NCBI GenBank assembly: GCA_009667805.1
Contig: CM019067.1
Location: forward strand, 165,465,073 to 165,529,072
Direction of reading: 5' to 3'
Length of the DNA stretch: 64,000 nucleotides
Source of the DNA: Leptobrachium leishanense
Taxonomy: Eukaryota; Chordata; Amphibia; Anura; Megophryidae
Part shown: piece by piece, positions 55,971 to 64,000 of the stretch
Layout: each line of letters starts with the position of its first letter
Numbering within the stretch: the stretch's first letter is position 1
Program-made: the position numbers and the translations under genes
Notes under the pieces: generated by a model
Told to the model about the DNA's origin: nothing
The model's database searches: none
What the model saw: only the letters and a program-made list of their open reading frames with translations

Positions 55971-57142
55971 TCAGGATTATTCAATAAGCCGAACTTGCCA
56001 CTGAGTTGCACCGAACAGTGAATTTTACCGTACAATGCAAATTCGTGGCAATTTAGCTGTTCAAAAAGCTGTCAATTTGCCAGATACTGGTGAATTCCCA
56101 GTGAAATACGATGCAGTTTGCCTCAAATTACTGCAATTTCGCAACCGGCCGTGGCAGTGAAATTGTCCAATAGAGAATGGTTAATATATTCACAGACGCC
56201 AAACTGCAAAATGTCTGTGAAATGCCCTGATTTTCAGTGATTCAGTTTGACAGGTTTAAATCCCACAGAATTCAATGCAAAAAAAATAAATACTGTTTTT
56301 TGTTTTTTTTATATATTCAACTGTTTCCCTTTTTTTTTTATGGCTCTTTTTTTTCTTTAACAGACTTTTTTTATTATTTTTTTATAGGATCTTTTTTTAT
56401 TATTTCCATGCATTTTTTTTTTAAATGTATTTTTTTTTTAAATTGCTGTTTTTTCTTTACCCTCAGTTTGGCGGCTGATCAGCGGCTGAAGCAGCTGCGT
56501 TCGACAGATCGTCATCGGCGGGTTGATCGCAGGATCCCTTCGGCACACTTGGGGACCCTGTGGTGAATGCTTAATTTCACTTAATTCACTGGCAGCTCAC
56601 ACATTCACTTCACTTGCAGTTCACACACTCCACTGGCAGAGCACTCTCACACACATTTCTATGCTGCCTAGAGAACCCCACATTCAGTCCCATCACACAC
56701 ACCCACTACTAATGTAATACACATGTAGTCTACGCACGCTTACATGCATATATCAGTTCATTGGGAGGGGGCAGCAAAATGCAGGTTTGCCTGTGTACCA
56801 AAAAATGCTTGCACCAGCCCTGACCACACATTACTGGGAGTTTTATTGCTGTGGAGCTCTGATACACTCATACACACATGCTGTCCTCTAAAACATCTGG
56901 GAATAGCTTGGTCTCTGGCCCTGTGGGGCCTCATAACTGAGCTTCACCTAACGCCTCACCAAATCTGGAGCTGCCTTTGCTGACTAGCACAGGGGAGACT
57001 AACGTTATTTAGGATTATTAATTTTCTTGTTATTTATTACCTATTTTCCTCTAAATAACCTTTAAAAATATTGTGTGGGGGGGCACAATTTTCTATTCTT
57101 GCCTCGGGCGCAAAAGGAGCTAGCTACGGCTCTGCACCGCAC

Positions 57143-58985
57143 TGCAACGAAGACCATCGGGGGTACTTTGGAACCATGCGTCTCAAATCTTTACACAGAA
57201 CAAGGTCAAGTGAGGTGTCATTGGAAAGGTCAGAGTTTGTCCTTTCAACAATACTTAATATGATCACGTGATGTGTTAAAGTGGAAAAATGACAAAAAAA
57301 TAATTATGCATAATTTACTTTTTTCTCTGTTCTAAAGCAGTGGCATTATGTGCTTTTACTTATAAAGCAAACAATGCCACTGCACTCACCTTCTCATTTC
57401 CAACGACCAGCACATATGTGGAGGTGATGCTGTGGTGGGCTATTACGCATTCGTTCGTTTAAAACACAAGCTGTCGCACCATTGTGAGGAGAGTCTGGCC
57501 TTCCCATTGTAAAATCTAAAAAAAAAAATACTTATCTTGTCAGGTTTTTTTTTCTGGGCAGAGGGTTGTTGGGGTGGAGAGCAAAATTGCATGGATAGGG
57601 CCCAAGAAAATGTTTGCCCAGGGCCCAGTCAATATTAAAGATGGCCCTGGTCGCTGTTAAAGTACACTAGGGAGCAGCTAATTGCAAGCAAAAAGCCCAC
57701 TAGGGTCATAAGTTGATGATAATTGATACAAGTTCTAGAGTGAAATGAACTGTTGTTTGTAATATCTTATTATCTCATTTACAGATAAACAGTTTGAAAG
57801 GGACACTCTACACAGTGCAACCACACAATTAAATGAGTGGTCTCACTGGTCACAGCACCCTACACACTCTCATCCTTCCCAGAGGAGACTTGAAGATCTT
57901 ATTTGGCCCTCCAAATGCAGGGGCTATGCTTGTAGCTAATGTACAAAATGTACAAATTAATGTACACTATGCTTTTAACTAATGTATGAATTATTTACTT
58001 ATCTTTTGTAAAAACATACATAAAGTTTAATTTATTTCATGTCAAACTAATTAATAAGAATGTCTAAAAGTGCATACAATTGACAGTTTTTTAAACAGCA
58101 TAAAAAAAATCAACAAACATAGCTCCAGAAAGGCTGCAGCCTGAGACAGAAAGTGTGATGTCCCTGTCAACATAATGAAACTGTTGGAGGAGATGTACTG
58201 TGAATTGCTTGCCAGCATGAGAGATGTAAAAGTAGAGATGCTGTGAATTGCCTGATATGAAAATTATATGTCCGGAGACCTTCAACTGTAGCAGTGAGCT
58301 AAGTGGATTGTTATGCCGGACTATGGACAGCAGCTGAGATGTCTTCCTTATGGAGTAATGTGTCTATATTGCAATTCCACAGGTATTTACACAGTTTTTT
58401 TATTCCAACCTCCTACAGAATTTGGTTTTAAGTGTATTATGGCTATACAAAAATGTGCAACATATACTGAATTTAGATCCACTAATGACTCCTGTTTCAA
58501 TAAAGCACCCTATTCTAAAGTCGCAATCTTGTGGAAATAGGTAAAAGTAACACAATATAAACAATTGAGAAATGAAGCTCCAATTCAGTGCTTACAAATT
58601 TGACACAATCGTAATTTTTGTGAGCAGTGGAAATGTTTTGTCAGCACTCGAATTGCAGTATTTTGAGAAGCCGTCGAATTTTAGGGTTAGCTTTAAAGTT
58701 ATTATTAGTGTAAGGGTTGGTAAATAGGTTTAGGTTCTTATTTGTGCTTGTTTTAAGGTTATGATTATGGTTGGTTTTAAGGCTAAGGATGGCATTTAGG
58801 GTTATGTAACTATTTGTGCTTATTTAATTGTTAGGTTTAGGGTTAATGTTAAATTTAGGGTGCTGATTTGTAATTAGGGTTATGTTACTATGTGTGCTTG
58901 TTTTACATAGGGTTAGGGTTAGTATTAATGCCTCAATTTGACTGTGCCTGAATGTGTTTGATTTTGTTTTCGAAAATATTCGATT
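57143..58985. other. Intergenic, no gene seen
   Basis: 57143-57480 is the right part of the old TTAA-type element. 57480-58680 is AT-rich with no recognisable feature. 58680-58930 is a degenerate ttagggtta-like tract. Confidence 0.45.
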
Positions 58986-58989
58986 GTTT

Positions 58990-60545
58990 CTGACAGACTA
59001 AACCTAATCCCAGACCTGGACTGTGCAATTGAATACTTTCAATCTGAGCTCTTGCAAGTCTGGAATTCCCATGCCCCGCTGCGTAAAGTGCGAGTAAAAG
59101 TGGCCCATCTACCCTGGGTTACAGCTGATCTTACACAAATGTACCAGCTTAGAGATTCGCTGTGGTCAAATTTCAAGAGTACTGGTTCCATGAACGATCA
59201 CTGTGAATATCGACAATGCCGGAATGCATGCACAAAACAAACAAAAATGGCTAAAGCCCAATACTTCAATGAAAGTTTAAACAATAACATATCAAACACT
59301 AGAAATTTTTGGAAAATCATAAGTAACATACAAGTACATACTTTGACAGCAGGTGGTTGGGAGTGAACGGGGGGTCGTTCACTCCCAACCACCTGCTGTC
59401 AAAGTAAACAACCAAACCCTGCAACACCCCCTAGACATAGCAAATGCCTTTAATAATTAGTTTGTTAGATGCACCACCAACCTGATTGCTAAGCTAAAGA
59501 ATGACACACCTACAGAAAGGCCAAACGCAGGTCAGGCCCCTCCAACCGTGCAGAGACCCCCCATATCGCAGATAAATTCAACTTTAGACCAGTGCCCGTC
59601 AATGTAGTTACTAAACTTCTCCGTAATCAAAAAATGAAATACCAGTCTGGACCTGATCAAATCCCAGCAATGCTGCTGAAAATCAGTGCGCCGGCAATTG
59701 CAAATCCTGTCGCAACCCTAATCAATGAATCACTGGTGACTGGATACATACCCAAACTCTGGAAGACTGCGATAGTGGTACCTATCCATAAAAGTGGTGA
59801 CAGTACTTTTGTAGCCAACTACCGTCCAATATCATTGCTCCCTGTAATGTCAAAAATTTTGGAAAAATGCGTGTACACGCAATTACGTGATTATTATCAA
59901 TCTTCAAACTATTTAATCCCAGATCAATCCGGCTTTTGTCTAAATCACTCAACTACAACCGCCCTTTTAAAAGTTTGCAATGATACCCAAGCTAGCATGG
60001 AACAAGGAGACCTAACTGGAGCCATCTTCCTTGATTTTGCCAAGGCCTTGGAGACATTAGACCATGGCATCCTATTACAAAAATGTAAAACCTCTGATAT
60101 TAGTGATCACACGCTAACCTAGTTTCAATCGTATGTATTCAACTGATCGCAACATGTGTCAAGTTCTGGCAGCTCCTCCCTCCCCCTCCCAGTCACGTGT
60201 GGAGTACTCCAAGGCTCGATACTCGGCCCCTGCTATTCATGATATTCATAAATGATCTGCAAAGCCTCAACTGTACACATGTACGCAGATGACACTGTAA
60301 TCTATACCAGCAAACCAAATCTCCCGCAGCTGGAGGCAGTGCTGCAAGAACAATTCACAGAGGTAGAAAAGTGGATTGCAGATAACAAACTTTTTTAAAA
60401 TACCTCCAAAACTGTAAAGATGCTCTTTGGAACAGCACCTAAACTACATAAATTGCAAAATCCCCATCTATGTGTCAGGACAAAATCAAATGGCACGCTG
60501 ACCACAGTCACTTCTCTCAAATATCTAGGTAGGTGGTTAGACCCA
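58990..60545 (+). pseudogene. L2/CR1-group LINE ORF2 remnant
   Basis: This clade is different from the L1s. The N-terminal portion (LPWVTADLTQMYQLRDSLWS) is the linker after the endonuclease. RT motifs follow: YRPISLLPVMSKILEKC, SGF with STTTALL, GAIFLDFAKALETLDHGIL (motif A, with the usual F-D altered), a QGSILGP region and YADDTVIYTS. Lesions include a TAG replacing a probable Trp codon at 60120-60122, frameshifts between 60200 and 60290, and an inverted duplication at 59341-59404. The 5' end and C-terminus are missing. Confidence 0.8.
59341..59404. repeat. Perfect 28-bp hairpin within the LINE
   Basis: The arms at 59341-59368 and 59377-59404 are exact reverse complements around an 8-base loop (ggggggtc). 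The left arm is in frame with LINE coding sequence; the right arm appears to be a fold-back copy. Confidence 0.93.
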
Positions 60546-62780
60546 AAAATTTAGAAATGCCTGAATTGGAGTGTCATTTGTATTGAGACACTTTTAAAGA
60601 CATCCAGAAGGTGGTGTCACTGTAGTAAACATTTTAATAGTAATACATATATTTTTTCAGGAAACAGTCCCTTTTTTATTGCATATTGCCCATGCAGTCT
60701 TTTTATAATCAGTTGTAATTCAACAGTAAAATACTACAAAATGGGTTAAAGGTCCATGCATGCTTTGCTAGTGTGCTTTTAAAAACATGCTATTCTATTT
60801 GAATGAGTCAGTAGTGTCAATGAGCAGGCATATAAAGCAAGTAAATATGATATTTTTTCTTTCTTGGAGTTTTCCATGCCCAGCTCAGGAGGCACTTTAA
60901 GCTGACCAATCAGTGTGTATACCTAGGTATACATAAAAAAAAAAGCACTGAGCATGTGTGACTAAGTTGCTCCTCCTCCCTCCTGCATTGTGAGCTGAGG
61001 GGAGGGTGGGCCTGAACGTTCACCCCAGCTACTGCAGAGACCGGGAAGAAAGAGATCAATACACACATGGAGAAAAAGAGACAGCAGAGAGAGGGACAGC
61101 AAATACGAGCACAGAGAGACAGCAAGAAACAGTAAAGAAAAAAGGACAACAAGATAAAGCAGAGAAAGCCCAAGCAAAGGTGCAGTGAGAGTGAGCACGC
61201 ACAAGAGACAGCACAAGAAAGAACGTGAGAGGCGTGACTGTGTGAGGGAGTTTGAGTGAGACAGTGAATATGTAAAACATGAAAGAGTACAAGTGAGCAT
61301 GTCAGTGGGTGAGTCTATGAGGGAGTGCAAGTGAGTGTGTGTGCAAGTCAGCGGGTGAGTGTGTTTTGCTTTCACAGTTGCAGAGATGCTAATATTCAGT
61401 TCCTCGGTTTCCCCAGTCTGAGGTCCTGAGTGTGCACAGCTTGTGTTAGTTCATACATTACAGGTATTTATAAAGCACTAGCAAGTTCCGTAGCGCTGTA
61501 CAATGGGAGAGGTAGAATAACAAATGGCAATACAAGTTAAAACACACAGAACAGAAGGAGAGAGGACCCTGCCCAAGAGCTTATAATCTATGAGGAAAGG
61601 GATGACACACTAGGTGATGGTAATAGCTGAGTATGTGAAATAGTGGGGTGCACGGGGGTCTGTGGGTAAGATGGAGCAAGAAATGTAGTTCATGTGAAGC
61701 TTTGAAGCATGACGTAGTGGGTGCAGTAGTGGGCGGGGAGAAGGTGGGGAATATTCAGGAAGTAGGAGCTGAAGAAACACCCCTAGCTGAGGGGCGCCGC
61801 AGGAGAAGATTAAATGACAGAGTTTAAAGCAAGAAAATAAAAAAAATTACACATTTTTAAAACTTTTATTGATTTATTCTAGTTTGTCTATAGGTATAAA
61901 AGTGTTTAAATGTCAATTTTTTTCTAGACATCCATATCCCTTTAAATATAATTCAGTGAATATTTTCTTGTATAGAACTATACAAAATGCAACTGCACAC
62001 AGAATATGTCAAATCTGTAACAAGTCAACACAACACTGCACAGTTATCAGAATGTGAAGTGTCAGGGACATTTATTTTGTAAAATAACAATTTATCCGTA
62101 AAAATACCAATGGAAAAATCAAGAAGTATCTTGGGAACAAACTATAAAGCTTACTATGCCAAATTACCCTTTCCTTCTCATATTAACGCCTTTACTACCA
62201 AGTGATTTTCCAAAAACCCATTGTCAGAAACCAAGTGATTTTCCGAAAAAAAATTGTCAAGAACCAGCGGGTTTTTAAAAAAAAAAAATTTCTAATTAAT
62301 TACAGTAAGAAATATTTGGGCATATTCCCAGTGTATTTCTTCCTGTAATAACATATTTGGCCAGTAAAATAACAGCAAAAATATTCCTTGCGCATGAGGT
62401 GAGAGAGTCCATCACAAGTCGTTATTCTACTCCTCGTGATTCCTAGAGTGAAAACAGTAAAGAGACATACATTATGCAGTATGTGAAGATTCAAAACATC
62501 CACATCTATTGCGATAGGAAACTCACTCATTCATTTTTGAGCCATTAAATTGTTGGCTCTGGTCTTTTATCGCATGTATGATTGAATAATCTTGTATCCT
62601 CACCACCACCAGGTTTGTCATTCTCCCACGATATTTCCTAGGGTCCACAGAAGATCATAGGGTTTGTAGTGTCTACAGACCGGATCACGTGTGGATAAAC
62701 CCCTTCACAACGGATACAATTAATAGGCCAATAATCAACCAAATTTATTAATAAAAATGCATATAAACTGCACAACACAT
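60546..62780. other. Intergenic repeat fragments, no gene
   Basis: 60546-60950 is AT-rich. 61020-61380 is a purine-rich (GA/GAGA) tract. 61440-61620 reads like an inverted LINE tail (gcgctgtacaatgggagagg, accctgcccaagagcttataatcta). 62185-62540 starts TTAACGCCTTTACTACCAAG and resembles one end of a TTAA element. No coding support. Confidence 0.45.
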
Positions 62781-63345
62781 TGTGGAGCGTCGTAGGACTC
62801 CATTGAGGCTTCCTCTGCTGGTCACATGACCTGTAGGATCTCGCCTCTTGTAAAATCTGCAGGTCGACGGAGTGATCGCAGAGGGAGAATGGTTGACTTT
62901 TTCCCCCAGTTTCCCTCTGGTCCCGGCGCCCAGAAGAGGCGGTTCAAGCCGCTGTTCTCACCATAGGATGAGAGGTGAGTATGTGATTTTTAGGATGTTT
63001 TTCAGCTGGTACTAACTGATTCCGCAGAAGCCGTATCAGTTAACACCAGGTCCTAGCTGTGGTAAAACTTTCAGTTAACCACAGCGGGACATAATTAGCG
63101 TTAGGAATCCTTTGTAATCCTAACGCTAAGTAACTCTTTGCACTCCCCATGTTAGGCATAGAGAGCGTAAAGTACAGTAAGCTGGTGCCAAAAAGCGCAA
63201 GCTTCGAATCGCTAACAGGTGTTTTAACCCATTAGCGTTCAGATTGTAACATGGGCTAAAAACGCTAGGGCCATTTAACCTAACGTTGACGCTCACACAG
63301 CTGAGCGCTAATGTTAGCGTTAAAAATGTAATAGGTAATAGGGCC
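62781..63345. mobile_element. Hairpin-rich MITE family D, copy 3, left-truncated
   Basis: It shares gtaggactccattgaggc, the ggtcacatgacc block, the ttaacaccaggtcctagctgtgg block and the terminal taatagggccc with 34381-35092. The left end is missing. Confidence 0.6.
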
Positions 63346-64000
63346 CTAAAGAGTTTCAAAATTTTCAACCCAAAGCTTCCAACAACTCTTTCTGGAGTAC
63401 ATACAAGCAATTAGAACTATATACTATTAAGATGGAAGCAAAAAGCAGCCTTCTGCAGGTGGAACCCTCAATATCCCACAAGATTGGTGCGAAGCTCCGG
63501 GACGCCGAAATCCCATCTGATACTGTATATAAAATAAGCAGGGAACACATGCCCATGTGTTTAAATGTTTTTATGAGGATGTGCAGAACCCAAAATAGGT
63601 GGTGTTTTGGCTTAAAGAGCCTTCATCAAAAATAATATAAATCATATATGTTATGTGTATGTATATATATACATACACAGAACGTATATGACTTATATTA
63701 TTATAACAACAAGTCTCCACGTCATAAGGCCTAGTCGTAGTATGACAAACAGGCGGCAATATCGGTTGGCATATAAGAAAAAAGTCAGCTAATAGGCAAC
63801 AAGCAACAATAGAAAGAACAGTCAACAAAACCGTGTTGCAGAAAACAGCACGGAAAATGATCAGGTCAGGAAACTCCCTCTCCTCATCACGTAGGGAGGA
63901 CCACACAAGGCAGGCCAGGCCACGTATGGGACCGAAGCTCGGTGCGTGGGGGGGCAATGTCGTTAGGAGAAGAAAAAATCGCAGCTCAGCCTAGTCCGGC
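63346..64000. other. Intergenic, no gene seen
   Basis: AT-rich sequence with a short palindromic run near 63650-63680 (gtatatatatac). Nothing else recognised. Confidence 0.45.

Larger units (their letters stand above)
52321..57134. mobile_element. 4.8-kb hAT-type composite element
   Basis: It begins CAGGGCCGTAGGGAGG and ends GCTAGCTACGGCTCTG; the outermost bases are inverted repeats of the common hAT type. CGCCGCAC before (52313-52320) and CACCGCAC after (57135-57142) are an 8-bp duplication with one mismatch. The surrounding AT-rich element continues across it. Inside are a minisatellite split by a 2.2-kb LTR-like insertion, a Harbinger-like fragment (about 55971-56260) and T-rich tracts. 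No transposase is seen. Confidence 0.75.

Noticed and set aside
55340..55987. 215-codon frame with Ser/His/Ile repeats
   Set aside because: It starts in an LTR-like insertion and runs into a minisatellite; the periodicity is that of the repeat.

Overview
This is a repeat-dominated stretch of a large vertebrate genome. The mix of a class I (gamma/epsilon-like) endogenous retrovirus, Tx1/L1-type LINEs, L2/CR1-type LINE remnants, Tc1 elements, and many short hAT, Harbinger-like and TTAA-target (piggyBac-like) elements fits an amphibian, probably a frog; this is inferred from repeat content only. I found no ordinary host gene with recognisable exons. Every coding sequence I can support belongs to a mobile element.

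The centrepiece is a provirus at 6487-23039, flanked by a 4-bp target duplication (GCCC). It has two LTRs that were both 677 bp before later insertions, with about ten differences between them by eye (about 1.5%). It carries gag (two in-frame stops), pro-pol in the gag frame behind a TGA, and an open 605-codon env. Pol has an unexpected passenger: about 200 codons (15929-16528) between RNase H and integrase that look like the conserved N-terminal domain of the opioid growth factor receptor (OGFR) family. They read in frame with RNase H upstream and with the integrase N-terminus downstream. I regard this apparent host-domain capture as the most interesting thing in the window.

The provirus was itself hit repeatedly. 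A TTAA-bounded block (10936-14333), carrying a 5'-truncated L1, sits inside the reverse transcriptase. A 2.8-kb Harbinger-like element, carrying a hAT element and a piggyBac-like element, sits in the 3' LTR. Removing each insertion with one target copy returns the flanking sequence exactly.

Layout: 1-4545, a Harbinger-like MITE containing an L1 that contains a piggyBac-like element. 4546-6486, old repeats. 6487-23039, the provirus. 23040-24400, a GC-rich palindrome and two minisatellites. 25014-26054, a GTAGCGCT-ended repeat. 26072-27289, a piggyBac-like copy. 28914-31132, a MITE with a tRNA-type SINE, then another piggyBac-like copy. 31137-34380, quiet sequence. 34381-40700, MITEs, a foldback element, L1 and L2 remnants and a Tc1. 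40800-45600, quiet sequence. 45640-47064, a Tc1 broken by two MITEs and a hairpin. 47691-48753, a hAT element filled by a minisatellite. 52321-57134, a 4.8-kb hAT-type composite. 58990-60545, an L2-type LINE. 60546-64000, fragments.

A recurring theme is secondary structure. The TTAA elements carry an ordered run of about a dozen near-perfect hairpins whose stems show paired substitutions between copies, and two coding remnants contain perfect fold-back duplications.
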